This document shows, piece after piece, positions 13,527 to 26,500 of a DNA stretch of 33,392 bases; within the stretch, counting starts at the first letter, position 1, and every line of letters begins with the position of its first letter. The DNA is from Intoshia linei (taxonomy: Eukaryota; Orthonectida; Rhopaluridae): NCBI GenBank assembly GCA_001642005.1, contig LWCA01000304.1, positions 1 to 33,392 of the forward strand, in the 5' to 3' direction. The notes under the pieces were generated by a model that worked only from the letters and a program-made list of their open reading frames with translations, did not search any database and was not told the DNA's origin. The translations under genes and the position numbers were made by a program.

Positions 13527-13803
13527 AGTTATTATATTAAACTTTACTTTTACAGTGTTTTTATCAAATATACATTGCAATATATTATGACAATGCATTT
13601 GTTTAATCAACTATATTATGTTTTAGTAAAATCAAATTGATCATTTACGTGCATGTTACCCTAAAACTAATATTTATGATGCAAAATAGTTATTTACATA
13701 AAGTAATCTACCTAACCATGTAAATATCTCCTTGTCTTTGTCTTTAACAATTTATCTAAGAAAAAAGCGTATAATTTTAAAAACATTTAAATTTTTAATA
13801 CAG

Positions 13804-14061
13804 TTTATCGTCGGTTTGGGAGTTTACCGCAAATTTCATTTTCAGCAATTGAACCCTTCAGGAATTATATCAAAAACCATAATTATCTTTTAAAATTCAA
13901 TAATTTCTCGACTAAAATGTATAATTAATATTTAATAAATTATTGTCAGGTACAATACTCAATATCTCGTGATTTCACCAGATGGAATTGATTTGATTTA
14001 CAATTACACGTGGATGTATGATAATTTTGGGGTCAATTCACCTACTTCTGTATTGGCTTAA
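13804..14061 (+). CDS. 3' end of an unrecognised gene (two exons, 31-bp intron)
   Basis: Exon 13804-13918 (acceptor TAATACAG) and exon 13950-14061 share one frame: phase-2 AT|G gives Met at the junction. The reading includes YRRFGSLPQISFSAIEPF, then YLVISPDGIDLIYNYTW, and ends with a TAA that overlaps an AATAAA signal at 14061. Composition is that of a real protein rather than AT-rich noise, and the polyadenylation signal fits a 3' end. No domain is recognised. The entry phase needs one extra base from an upstream exon. I could not find a convincing first exon between 13527 and 13803; an ATG at 13587 followed by GTAAAA at 13626 is a possible start but leaves the phase unexplained. It could be a decayed gene or a short gene sitting between two others. 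Confidence 0.45.
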
Positions 14062-14646
14062 ATAAAACTATTTTTTTAATAAAATCAACACCGTATTTAA
14101 CAAATTTAAAATTTACACAATGAACCATTTAACTAGTTAAAACTTGTATATCAAATTATAATCCTCAATTATTACAATGCATGTGAACTTTAATCTGAAT
14201 ATACAAATATGTGTGAAGCATGAAAAAATTGTGTATGTTATATTTATTAATATTTAAATTGGGTGTAACAAGTAATATGCAAAAATATACTCAAGTATAT
14301 ATCTGTTCTATACATGAATTCTGATGAAAACAATAAAATTTAATTGTCAATAAAAAACAAATAATAATTTTTATTACAATAAAAATGAAATTAAATTAAA
14401 TACACCACAAATCTCTACTACTAATAAACAAGCATTTGCGCTGCTCGTAAATTTATATTGGTTTATAAAAATTGTGTATTATAGAAAAATAAATTTAGAT
14501 CATTTATGTAAAATGTAACATTGTTTAAATATTGAGTATAAAAGAAAATTAATATAAACAAACATTTTACTCTAAATTGGAACATATAGTGTCACTTGGA
14601 TTTATTGTTTTGTAGTTTGTAAAATTAAATTCATGATATTGTAAAA
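14062..14646. other. Intergenic region, probable promoter side of the next gene
   Basis: AT-rich sequence with no exon-like frame and no terminal repeats that I can see. It separates the AATAAA at 14061 from the start of the gene at 14658 and presumably holds that gene's promoter and 5' leader. No specific motif can be assigned. Confidence 0.5.
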
Positions 14647-14658
14647 ATGTATAAGTAA
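14647..14658 (+). promoter_or_regulatory. Three-codon upstream ORF overlapping the main start codon
   Basis: ATG TAT AAG TAA at 14647-14658; the last A of its stop is the first A of the main ATG (TAATG). If the leader includes it, ribosomes would have to reinitiate or scan past it. AAAAATG is a fair start context. Function is inference. Confidence 0.45.
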
Positions 14659-17600
14659 TGGGATGTGCAGAGTCTTCAGTAACCTTTGAACAGCCGAGAC
14701 AAGTACCGTTTAATAATCAGATTTCTCCAGCCTATAATCAACAAAATGTAACTCCAACAGTTTTGACATTCAACCCCATCAATCCAGAAGTAATTTTATA
14801 GTACATTATTCTTATAACTTAATCATGATTACAGGAAGATATTGCACTTTTTAAAACTATGACGCCTGAAGAATTGATGCAGGAATACATGAAAATTGAA
14901 AATGAAATTAATTCTCTTGAAAGTAAAAATGTTCAAATGATGTATGAAACTAAATTGAGAACTCTGGATAATATTGCTGATAAATTGTATGTATTTTTGA
15001 AAATTTAGGTTTTATAGTTAATACGTGGATATTTACTATAAGTAATAATTGTACATTAAAATATTATGTAATTATATTAAGGTTTCAGTGCCTCATTTTT
15101 TTTATAATGTAGTAACAATTTAAATATAGTAACATTTTTTTGACTATGCTAAGATTCAATTGTTCATATCAAGAAATTTTAATAATTATAAATTGATTTA
15201 TTTAATTTGGGTATAATAATGGAAAGGTAATGTAATTTTATGAATTCGAATGTGAATTGATTTTCTTTCATACTTTTATCAAAATATAAAGCATAGCAAG
15301 TCAATTTACTATATATTATAACTTTGTTTCGAGGAAATTGGTCTTGTTATAATTATAATTGATTGGATCATAAAGCCATTTATCAGTATAAACCAATTCA
15401 CAGGTAAACATGTTCAATATACAATAGTTTATATCAATATCAATAGCTTGACTGCTTTAATCAATATAATTAATATTTTATGTGACGTATCCAACGTCTT
15501 AATTCGTATACGACTAGTGTCTATTTTTGATTAATAAATCACATGTTTATTACATATAAGTTGTAACCATTGGTTATCATATTTTGAACGGTGGAGATCT
15601 TATATAACAGTGATGTCCAACCTCAACATTTGAATGATCACAACAAAAGTTCAGTTCCGTTTACCCGAAATCTTTGACTGAATTTTAGGCTTGTAAAATT
15701 TAAGTCATATTTAAAACTGCACTAAGAGTTTAATTTTCCCGAGTCTAAATATAACTAATTATCAACTACATTTACTTTTACATTTACATTTACAAATTTT
15801 ACACGTGCATAATTATTTTACAATTTTAAAATGAAAGAATATTCTGACATATTTTGTATAAAAATTAATTTAAACGACAATTATTGTCTAATTTGTAATG
15901 AAACAATGTCTCCACACCTGAGTAATATGAAAAGGCATTTTGCTAAATATCATTCTGAAATAATTCTGAAGATTCATTAAGAGAAGGAAACACTATAAAT
16001 CCCTTGCGAAAATTTTTTTTGCTGTCACAAGCAGCCATGAGTCCTCATCCAAAAAAAATTTCATTTGCCGTGTCCTTTACCCTTGCAAAAAGTTTAAAAT
16101 TTATTTATTAATTGAATTGATATTTTAAATGTAACATAAAATAGCAATGATATTCAAGAATATCGTTTTTTAATGCCCAATTGTGAAAATTAGACCCTCT
16201 TTATACAAAAATTTCGTTAAATTCCCTGAAGAGGTATTGGTGTACGGTAGATTCGGCTGCACTGATTATGATAATGGTGATTTATTACCATAATAATTAT
16301 TTAATTTATCTTTTCATAGAAATGTAATTAACCAAAATACATTACAAATGACTGGAAATGAAATTATACATGACGATAACATATTCAAATACGAATATAA
16401 CGCCATATTACAACAAAAGGACCAAATAAATTACGAACTACAAACACTGCAACCTGATGTGCAACGAATTCGTTATTTATATAAAAAATTGGATAATTTA
16501 TTATGCTTTGTATACCAGGGCGACTACGGTAGTGAAAAAGAAAATAACCTAGAAAAAAATTATGAAACCATTGAAGTTAAACGTGAAAAACTGTCAGCCT
16601 GGTTAAATGTTTGGCTTCAAGGCAAAAATATTATTCAACATGCCATGAATCAATTTTCTACCGGGTGTCAATATTTTAGCTCCATTAAAACTGTTTCTCA
16701 AACGTAATCAATGCATTTTTATTATTATTCATGTAGTATATTATTATTCTAGGGATAGTATTACTCGCGTGCTTTATGCTACAAATGCTAGAAATCAGTT
16801 CATAGCAGGTTTACAAAATCTTACCTTGTTACACCAACTTATCTATATAATTGAATTACCTTACTGCAAAAAAGAAGAAATTGTTACTGTTTGGAATGCC
16901 TTAAACAATATTTATAACGACATTCTTCACGATGATAGATGTCAATATGCTTTATCATGTTATCTTTCATGTTACAGCCGAATAGTTGCATTAATGAAGT
17001 GGACAGATAAGGTTATTTGATATTATTTTAGTTAAATGTGTGTTAGTGTCTACATGAAAGGTAGCCAAATTGTTGTCCGCGAGTCAATTAAAAGTGGCCC
17101 TTGATGGCTATCTAACAAAATGCAATAAATTTTTGATTTTCCGACATGTATTAGTTAACCACTCCCAAATGTAATTTTGGCTGTTCAATTTGATTGTTTA
17201 CAATATGTCAACATTCCATTTAGATAATTAATTATTTAGTTTTGCGCATTAGATAAAATTTTCCTACCTTTACCCTCTTTGAATAAAATAATTTTATATT
17301 TTTAATTAGATTAAACTGAAGACAATGATGTGAAAAATTTTTTTTTGGGTCAATTATAACATACATATATAATATATATGTAGTATATCAATAATTTTAG
17401 CTGAATATTTCAGCTTTACTTTTTGGCAATGCTATATATGCGTGATACTAACTTTGTAAATTCTAAATTTCACCGGAAATTGAAAATACGCCTACATTTT
17501 TTGTTGAGATATAAAATATGTCAATATAAATGAATTTTACAAACATTGTGGTCCGAGAGTTAATTAAGCTGGCCACCACTGCCTACATATATAATAAGCA

Positions 17601-18446
17601 ATTATTACATATTTAGGTAATTGAATCTATAGAAGTTGAACTTGTAAGCACTAACAATGAAACTGAAATTGCTGCAAAGTCTTTAAGAAATGAAAGATTG
17701 CTACTAATGAAAGAAAAAATGGGAATCAAGGACATTGCAAAACATGTTACATTTGATTTTTCAAAGAAAAAGTCAAATCTAGCAGATAAACACGAAGAGC
17801 CGTTTAAGGCAATGAAGGAAATTGATGATGCAAACAACCAAAATATTAAAATTGATAAAAATATGGATCCGTACAGTTTAGGCGGATCTGTAATTATTTA
17901 AACAATTAATAAACATTTTTAGATATCCATTTTTCTTTATTAATCTATTCATTTTAGAATGTCAACATCGTTGAAGATAATGCGCCTTTACCTACAAACC
18001 TTTTTGGTAATTACACTTTAATAACATCTAATTTATTATGCAATTATGATATATATTATTTTATACAAATAATATAAATATGGAAATACAATATATATTT
18101 AATGTTATCTGATTATATAATATATTTGACTAAATTCATATTTTTAGATAATATCGATTTAATTCGTCGTACTCATTTAACCCATGAAGAAAAACACGGT
18201 GATGCCCGTTTGGTTAATAGGGTTCAAAATACAGAAAAAGTAGAAGAACGTATAGCTAAATTAAAAGCGGTATCACCAATAGTTCCCTCCAAAACATTAC
18301 ATTCGACCGAAATTGATAAACCAAATGAAACAATACCAAAAGTAGAAGAAACAAAACAACCAAATATTAAAGATGACATTACTCACGAAAAGTCTAGAGA
18401 AACTATTGAACAAAATTCAGAAGTAGAACCTGAATCTAAAGTATAG
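14658..18446 (+). CDS. Unrecognised 515-residue protein, predicted N-myristoylated, with coiled coil (7 exons)
   Basis: Exons 14658-14789, 14835-14986, 16320-16703, 16753-17011, 17617-17889, 17958-18006 and 18148-18446 join in frame (1548 nt, TAG stop). I do not recognise the family. The protein begins MGCAESS: Gly2 is a typical myristoylation site and Cys3 a possible palmitoylation site, so membrane anchoring is likely but inferred. Residues ~2-44 are Pro/Gln/Asn-rich. Residues ~45-180 are heptad-like (EELMQEYMKIENEINSLE and onward). The fourth exon (~224-309) looks globular and helical, with CQYALSCYLSCY. The last ~200 residues are charged and Lys/Glu/Thr-rich, probably disordered. The 1.3-kb second intron holds a hAT remnant; another hAT-like sequence lies in the intron at 17012-17616. 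All splice sites are GT-AG with matching phases. ATTAAA at 18464 may be the polyadenylation signal. Confidence 0.8.
15608..16264. mobile_element. Decayed hAT element carrying a BED zinc-finger ORF
   Basis: The left end CAGTGATGTCCAACC and the right end GATTCGGCTGCACTG pair at about 10 of 15 positions; flanking target copies are not convincing. Inside, 15831-15980 (+) is a 49-codon ORF with NYCLICNE...HLSNMKRHFAKYH, the C-x2-C...H-x4-H pattern of the BED-type finger at the N terminus of hAT transposases. The catalytic domain is absent. It is entirely within the second intron of the 14658-18446 gene. Confidence 0.6.
17042..17587. mobile_element. Possible hAT-like element with internal direct repeats
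   Basis: Two similar stretches in direct orientation, GTTGTCCGCGAGTCAATTAA near 17072 and GTGGTCCGAGAGTTAATTAA near 17549, lie at the edges of a ~500-bp block. Each is linked to a TGGCC-type word typical of hAT ends (GGTAGCCAAATTG on the left, GGCCACCACTG on the right). True inverted ends and target copies are not clear. Located in the intron at 17012-17616. Confidence 0.35.
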
Positions 18447-18595
18447 TTTAGAATATTGATATTATTAAAATTTTAAATTAGCCAATTTTATTTGTTCATA
18501 ACATGAATATGTAAATCAGTAGAAGTAAATTCTTCCATGCGTACTGCGCATGTTTTTTTCATTACATGTAAAACAAAAACTATAGTGTTAATTTA

Positions 18596-19167
18596 ACATA
18601 TACTAGGTTGACTCTTATGTACTACGTACAAACAGGACCTAGCTTTGCCTAGAGCACATTTTTTTTAAATTGTAGGATCAATATTTACATTTTTATTTTA
18701 ATGATTAAAATTTAATCGAAATATTTGAAAAATATTGGTTGATAATATATTAAAAATTATTTTTGATTGGGAATGCGTAGATTTCTGGGGTAGAAATTTT
18801 TTATTTATATTAACTGGAATAAGCTCTATCAGAATAATCTTTTTTTTAATTTTCGGATTTTTAATTATTTCATATTTTTTGTTTTAATAAAATATTTCGG
18901 AAAAAAATATATGAATACTAAAATGCTTTTTTTGACCGTGAAGTCGTCCACTTATTCAGATTTAAATTTTTAAATTCTAGGGCTGTTTTCATTAAAAAAA
19001 GAAGGGTAATTTATGATTTGGATCGGGAAGATATAATTTTTTTGAATTTAAGTTTATGATAATGTTTATGATTTTAAAATCCGTATCAGCGTATATATTT
19101 TTTTAATTTCTCCAATTCGTTTGATTTTCCAAAAAAAGGATAATTGGAGTTTTTGACCTGTAAGATG
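18596..19167 (+). repeat. Dispersed repeat family, copy A (ends at an N)
   Basis: This copy begins near CTAGGTTGACTCTTATG and CCTAGCTTTGCCTAG and continues through AACTGGAATAAGCTCTATC and GACCGTGAAGTCGTC to GACCTGTAAGATG, where an N (19168) interrupts it. The same landmarks recur at 19169, 19950, 25836 and, inverted, about 32280-31505. No coding capacity is visible. Together, the ends of the copies resemble short non-autonomous insect-type repeats with an ACACACACAAACAAAT...TATATAAATAAGGAT tail. The class is uncertain. Confidence 0.75.
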
Positions 19168-19168
19168 N

Positions 19169-19948
19169 GATCAATATTTACATTTTCAATTTTTATTTCA
19201 AATTAAAATTTAATCGAAATATTTGAAAAATATTGGTTGATAATATATTAAAAATTATTTTTCACCAAGAATTCGTAGATTTCTGGAGTTGAAATTTCGT
19301 ATTTATATCAACTGGAATAAGCTCTATCAGATTAATTTTTTTTTTTTAATTATCGGACCGTTAATTATTTTACATTTTTTGTTTTAATAAAATATTTCGG
19401 AAAAAATATATGAATACTAAAATTTTTTTTGACCGTGAAGTCGTCACTTATCAGATTTAAATTTTTGTGTGTTAACATGGTTACGGAGACCCTTGCATAT
19501 GACTGGATCTGGTTGTTTCATGTTTCTGGATACAACTGTATCACCTGTAAATTTGTTTAAATTCTAGGGATGTTTTCATAAAAAAAGGGTAATTTGTGGT
19601 TTTGGCTTTGAAAATATAATTTTTTTAAATTTAAATTTATGATAATGTTTATGATTTTAAAATCCGTATCAGCGTATATATTTTTTTAAATTCTCGAACT
19701 CGTTTGATTTTCAAAAAAAAGACAATTGGGATATATATTTTTTTAAATTCTCCAACTCGTTTGATTTTCAAAAAGAGGGACAATTTTTTAAATTCTCCAA
19801 CTCGTTTGATTTTCACAACAAAGGAAAATTGGGGTTTTTGACTCGTAAGATGTGAATTTAAAAGGTTGACATTTATCTTTATTATCACACCCGGAAAAAA
19901 CTGTATTTGAAATGTGGACTTTATAAAATTCTAAGACTGGTAGTTATT
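19169..19948 (+). repeat. Dispersed repeat family, copy B (between two N bases)
   Basis: It starts at GATCAATATTTACATTTTC and runs through the shared landmarks, with extra internal copies of a short motif: AAATTCTC(C/G)AACTCGTTTGATTTTC appears three times between 19685 and 19820. It ends abruptly at GACTGGTAGTTATT just before the N at 19949. The matching place in copy C continues into the CACACACA tail, so copy B is cut at its 3' side. Confidence 0.75.
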
Positions 19949-19949
19949 N

Positions 19950-20445
19950 CAGAATAATCTTTTTTTTAATTTTCGGATTTTTAATTATTTCATATTTTTT
20001 GTTTTAATAAAATATTTCGGAAAAAAATATATGAATACTAAAATGCTTTTTTGACCGTGAAGTCGTCACTTATTTGGATTGAAATTTTTTTAAATTCTAG
20101 GGCTGTTTTCATTAAAAAAAGAAGGGTAATTTATGATTTGGATCGGGAAGATATAATTTTTTTGAATTTAAGTTTATGATAATGTTTATGATTTTAAAAT
20201 CCGTATCAGCGTATATATTTTTTTAATTTCTCCAATTCGTTTGATTTTCCAAAAAAAGGATAATTGGAGTTTTTGACCTGTAAGATGTGAGTTTGGGCTG
20301 TTGAAATTTATCTTATTATATAGCGCGGAAAAAACTGTATTTGAAATGTGGACTTAATAAAATTCTAAGACTGGTAGTTATTGAAATAAAGTGAAACACA
20401 CACACAAACAAATATTGCATGTCATATTATATAAATAAGGATACT
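19950..20445 (+). repeat. Dispersed repeat family, copy C (starts at an N, has the 3' tail)
   Basis: It begins mid-element at CAGAATAATC directly after the N at 19949. Its first 338 bases are almost identical to 18830-19167 of copy A, with only a few differences around GACCGTGAAGTCGTC. It then continues through TTTGAAATGTGGACTTAAT and the ACACACACACAAACAAATATTGCATG tail to about TATATAAATAAGGATAC. Confidence 0.75.
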
Positions 20446-20573
20446 ATTGTATATATTTTTTATTAATTTCACAATTTGATATTAAGTTAACACTCTCACT
20501 GATTATTTCCCATTTGTTTAATTATTTTTTATTATAAATATGTACATATTTAAACCAATCAGATTTTGAACGT

Positions 20574-23500
20574 TTAGCCATCCACCACAATTTCATCCAT
20601 GTCCTCAATATGATTCTGAGACTCATCATTTTTGTGATACATTTCATTATTGACATTGATATCAGCATTACGAAAGTGTTTCGTAACGACGTGATTCTCA
20701 TGTATAAAATTATATAATTCATTGTCTTTTATTTCAAATATATCAGTATTTTCAGTAAAATCCAATATTTTTGCATTGATTTCACTCATATCATCAATAT
20801 TAGAAATATTTTCACTATTAATACTGCTATAATCAACTTTTTCACAGTTTTCAATAAATATTTTCCAATTTGGGTGACCAAACTTTGGAATATTAATTAA
20901 ATCTCCACCTATATCCAATTGTTGAAATTTCATTGATCGTATCATTTGTAATAATAGTTTGTACTTTGATTTTGAATTGTTATTTGAATTTTTTTCTTTT
21001 AACAATTTTAATACACTTTCAGAACTATAATATATGATACATTAATAAATTCATTGTAATAATAATTATAATCTATTACAGGCTGACCCAAGTAAATTGC
21101 TGATGAGGGTCAGAAAATTTAAATTATAAATTTCAAATATACCAAAAGCAGACGAAATAGCGGTTTAGCTTAACTTGGCATCTATTTAATATTATATTTT
21201 TAAACATTCTCTAAATATATTATTTTTTATTATTAATTATTTATATTCATATATTTATTTTTATTATTAAATATTAATGTATTTGGTGGACCACACTTTG
21301 GAACAGCCTCATGCTTTATAATAAAAAAATTAATATTACTTAATTGGAAATTGTTGAACTAAATTTGGGTATTGTACTTTTATTGAGTTGTTGATCATTA
21401 TCAGCAGCTAAAAAATTAAGTATGAACATGAACAATGGTAAACATTAGTAAACACCCTCAATAATTCAATTTAAATACGTGCAACCAAATTTGAAAGCAT
21501 TTACTCTAGTGGTTATAGAGGTTTGATATTATCAAATGCGTTTAACATAGTGGTTCCCGATTAGACTTCAATGGAGTATAAAACTATATTCATGGATAGT
21601 ATCGGATCTAGGTGGGGTGCAGGGGCGACCGCGCCACTGGCGTGACAAATGTCCCATAAAATTGCGTTTATTGAATTATGCTTGTTATCATTGTTTACGT
21701 TTTATGCATATTAATTTTTTATCGAAGTTTAACAGCACTTTAAGTTAAATTATCGGATTTAACGTTGTTGATCATCGAAAGAGAACTTGCCGAAAATGTC
21801 GATTTTGATGCAGTTGTTGAAAAATTTAGTAGAATGAAAACTAGAAAAAAATATATACATTATTATATATAATGAAATACATTAATGAACATAATATAAA
21901 AATTCAAATTTAAATACGTTATATGAGTTTAGCCCCTAATAAACATTTCGTCCTTAAGCTGAAAATCTTATTTCCGCCACATCATAAGGTATAGTCCGTG
22001 AAATTTAAATAAAATATAAAAAATTTGTCAACTTTTTTTTATTTTTATAGATGAATTTTTAATATTTATTACAGATTTGCTAGATGTTGGGAATTTATCT
22101 TTAAAGCCTAGACGACCGCTAAATTATTATTTCAAAAATACCCTTTTTATCCCATCATTAATAAAAAATATTATTTTAAGTTATCAGGGGAAAATCGACT
22201 TTTACCGATATTTTTTTGAAAAATCCGATTTTACTAAATATTTTGAGAAACAACTTCCCCACCCAATTATACCAACCCTTTATGGAAAAATACCCTTTTC
22301 AGAAATATTTCTTTAAAAAATCCGATTTTACTAAATATTTTGAGAAATAACTTCCCCACCCAATTATACCTTTTATGAAAAATACCCTTTTCAGAAATAT
22401 TTCTTTAAAAAATCCGATTTTACTAAATATTTTAAGAAACAACCTTTCAATCCAATTTTACCAAATCTTATGATAAAAAACCTTCAGTTTTTTCATAAAT
22501 CTTTTATATTGTATGTTTCTTTTGCAGTTCAAAAAAAAAATAAATATTTTAAAATGGGGGTCCGTACACTATTTGAATCGGGAACCACTGGCTTAACAGT
22601 ACATATACATTATTGTATATTGAAATACTAGTTGAAATCTTTCAAAAATTTCAGAAACAATAGATAATGAATGTATCCATGATACCGTTAATCCAAAATG
22701 GACTCAATATTTGCATAACATGGAGAAAAAGTCTTTAATTTTAATTATGAAATTTACGTTTTTACCTGTAGATTTGAAGAGACGAAATTAATACTCCCAT
22801 AACCGTGAAAAATACATTGCAAAAGCCTACACCATTCTAAATATGTCAGACATTAATATGTAATTTGTTTAGTGCCAAAGTTATTCACCATGTAATATTT
22901 TATTTTTGTGTGATCGTATATATTATGACGGTCATATTGGGAGAAAATGGTAAGTCACCATTGGTGACCATGTTTATAAATAAAATATATTAATGTGTTT
23001 TACAAATACATGTATGAACATGTTAATTACGTTATAAAATTACGTGTGTGGTATTCGATACAATACTTGTCAATTTATGATAATATTTATTGGTTTCAAT
23101 TGAATTATCTTTATCTGGACCATTAATTAGGTTGATGAAATCAATAAGTATTTGTTGAATATTGACTAGTACATATTTATTTGAAAATTTCAAGTAATTT
23201 ATAAACTAAATAAATTCTTATAATTTGATGGATGAATAATAAAAGATGTATGAAAGTAACCGTTTTTAGAGTATTTGTGTCACTTTTATATTTATCAACA
23301 ATTTTAATATGTTGTACATATTTTCGCTTTAATTCATCAATTTCATTGTGAAACTTTTCTTTACAAAATCTAAATATTCATTTACCTGTTATTAACAAAT
23401 ATGTTGTAATAATGATTATTTTTAAATTTTAGAATCTAAAATGTTAGTGTTTAGAATTTTTATACAACTCAAAATTTTATTAATGAAAATGAAATCTATG

Positions 23501-26500
23501 AGCAATTCCATGTGAAAACGACAAATTTTTATAAAATTAATAACCTGATCCTTTTTGATTTTGACGATTTATACATTAAAAAATCGAGAAAATTGAATAG
23601 TTAAAGAATCACCCTAACAAACCTTAAACTTTGATGGTTTTGAAATTATGACGACCATATTTATATATTGTATGAAAAAATGTATTTATTTATTACGTCG
23701 ATATACAAAATTAAAATATTAATGAATTTATAGTTAAATATACATTGGTGCAGTCAAAATATAGTAATTTTTATTTATTTCATTAATTAATGGCATAAAA
23801 ACATTAATTCCAAATATGGATTTCAGAATAGATTCAAAATTTATGAGAACGTTGGTTATAACTAGAGTAGACTAAAAAAAGCACTTTTGTAAAGATCAAA
23901 CGAGTAGAAAAATAATAAAATGTATCATGCTGATTTTAATAATAAAATATATAGCTGAGTGCATTAACTTTATGACATAATCGTGCCAAAAACGTGATTA
24001 TATTCTATTTATATATTCAATACATCCAAATTATACTTTTGGTAGGGTTCGCATGATACATATATTACAAATTGGGTTCTATAATGACAAAACTACGGTT
24101 ATACTTGAATTAAAAATAAATTAATTGTAAATAAATTAAAGTTATATGAAATGTATACTGATTCTTTTTATAATCGTTATTATCATAATCATTGATGGTC
24201 TGTTTAAGTTGAATTTTTTCGTCATTTAACAATTGTATCGTACATTTATACTGATTTATCGCGCATTCATGAGAATTTTTTAAATCATTAATTTCTTCCT
24301 TGAATTCTCTTCTAATATAAAATATGTAGATAAAAATACGATTAGAGCAAGATGGGAACTTTTCTAATATCAAATTATGAAATTTGGAAATCATGACATA
24401 ATAATATAAATATATGCCCTAAAATGCAATTTAAATATATTCACAATGTCAATGATCACACTATTACCGATTCCAAAGGTTAAGTCGTTATTTATTTAAT
24501 TTTATTAATTATAATATAAAACCGTGGTTGCGAAGGCGTAGAGTCGATATATTTTTAGCAAATTTGATTTTTGTCAATTTTAGAAAATTAAATCATGAAA
24601 AACTCTGATAAATTTAAATTGTCATGTTCACCATGCTACTTTATCAAGTGAATATTAAATTTAAGGTATCAATAACATTAAGAAATTAATATGTACCTTT
24701 CATTTTCACTTTTGAGATGAGTATCATGTTTAGCATTTTCAAATTTTAGCATTTTTAAACAATTTATTTTAAATAACTTTGCTTCATTTATGGTTTCACA
24801 GTTATTTTTTTTTGTCAATGAATACATTTTACTTTTCATATTTTTTATAACTAATTTCAATTTGTGTTTTTCAGCATCAAACTGAATCGCATTAGTTTTT
24901 AAATCATTTTCCAAATTGTATACTAATTTAGTATATTTCATTTTTTGTTTTTTCATTTTTAATTTTACTTTCATTTCTTTTTCTGAAATCTAAATTCATC
25001 GATAAAGAATAGTTGTTAAAAAATATAATATATTCCAAACTAAAATTTTTTAATTAACATGTAAATTTAAACACTTTACAATTAATTTGTTCAATTGTAC
25101 TTGACATTCTATAACTAACTCAGTGCTTTCCAACCCATTTTGGTTGGCGACACACATTTCAATCTGGAAACTTTTTGCGACACACCAATCTAAAAATATA
25201 CTATTGATTCGTTGAAAAGAAATTTTTTCTAATAATAATCTCAAAATAAATATAAAATTACTGCTTCACTATAGATTAAAAATAATTATATATGTAATGT
25301 TATTAAACAAAATTACATTTGCATAGACGAGATTTAAATTATTTTTTGATTATTTCAAAAATGTGCGTGAACGATATGAAAAGGTGTATTTTATGACTAA
25401 TTTAATGTATCTGTTTAGTGTAATTAATCTAATGTTTTATTTATTGATTTTGACTGTAAAATAATAATTTTAATGATGAATTTAATCAAATTTAGTAAAA
25501 AATAACGCTATTTTAGTTATGTAAAAATTTTATTTTCATTTGAAAATCTTATTTATGCTATTAAGAACCAAAAATTTTATTTGGTTACACAAATTTTAAA
25601 TAATAAATTAAATAAATTTTAAAAAGTTTGGCGACACATCTAGAGATAATTGGCGACACACCGGTTGGAAAGCACTGAACTACCTTATAAAACGACATAT
25701 TTTTTATATTTTAATACTACTTTGTACTTTGATATGTTATTGCATTGCCGTGTACTTAATTTAGTGACAGGCAACAGTGTCCACGAGAAAATTTATTGAT
25801 GATTATAATGATTAATAATTATATAATTTTTTTTTAATTTTTGAACTGTTAATTATTTCATATTTTTTGTTAATAAATTGTCATTCATAAAATATTTCAG
25901 AAAAAAAATATATGAATACTAAAATGCTTTTTTGACCGTGAAAATGTCACTTATTCAGATTGAAATTTTTTGTGTGTGTTAACAGGATACAAATGTATCA
26001 CCAGTAAATTTGTTTAAATTTTAGGGCTGTTTTCATTAAAAACAAAAGGGTAATTTGGGGTTTTGGCCCTGAAGATATAATTTTTTGAATTTAAATTTAT
26101 GATAATATTTATGATTTTAAAATCCGTATCAAAGTATATATTTTTTTAGATTCTCAAACTCGTTTAATTTTCAAAAAAAAGGACAATTGGGCTTTTGAAC
26201 CCGTAAAATGTGAGTTTTGGAGGTTAAAATTTATTTTTCTAACACCACCGACAAAGACTGTAATTGAAATGTGGACTTTATAAAATAATAAGACTGGTAT
26301 TTATTGAAAAAAACGGTGACACACAGACACAAGCAAATATTGCATAGCATATTATATAAATAAGGATTAATATGTATAATAAATAAATCGTAATGCCATG
26401 TAATGTAATAGGCAACACTGTAAGACCACTGTCTTAAAATTATCAAAAATTTTAATTACATGGGTCAATTTTTCTTGCATTTTTTTAATACAAATGTCCT

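Noticed and set aside
17613-17837. Minus-strand ORF of 74 codons
   Set aside because: Shadow of exon 5 of the plus-strand gene at 17617-17889.
18102-18147. Upstream extension of the frame ending at 18446
   Set aside because: It is intron: the acceptor TTTTTAG at 18147 joins in phase to the exon ending at 18006.
22654-22791. Plus-strand exon-like frame after an ATTTCAG acceptor, ending LPVDLKRRN-stop
   Set aside because: No partner exons on the plus strand, and the same DNA fits an in-phase minus-strand exon (22836-22766) of the coiled-coil gene.
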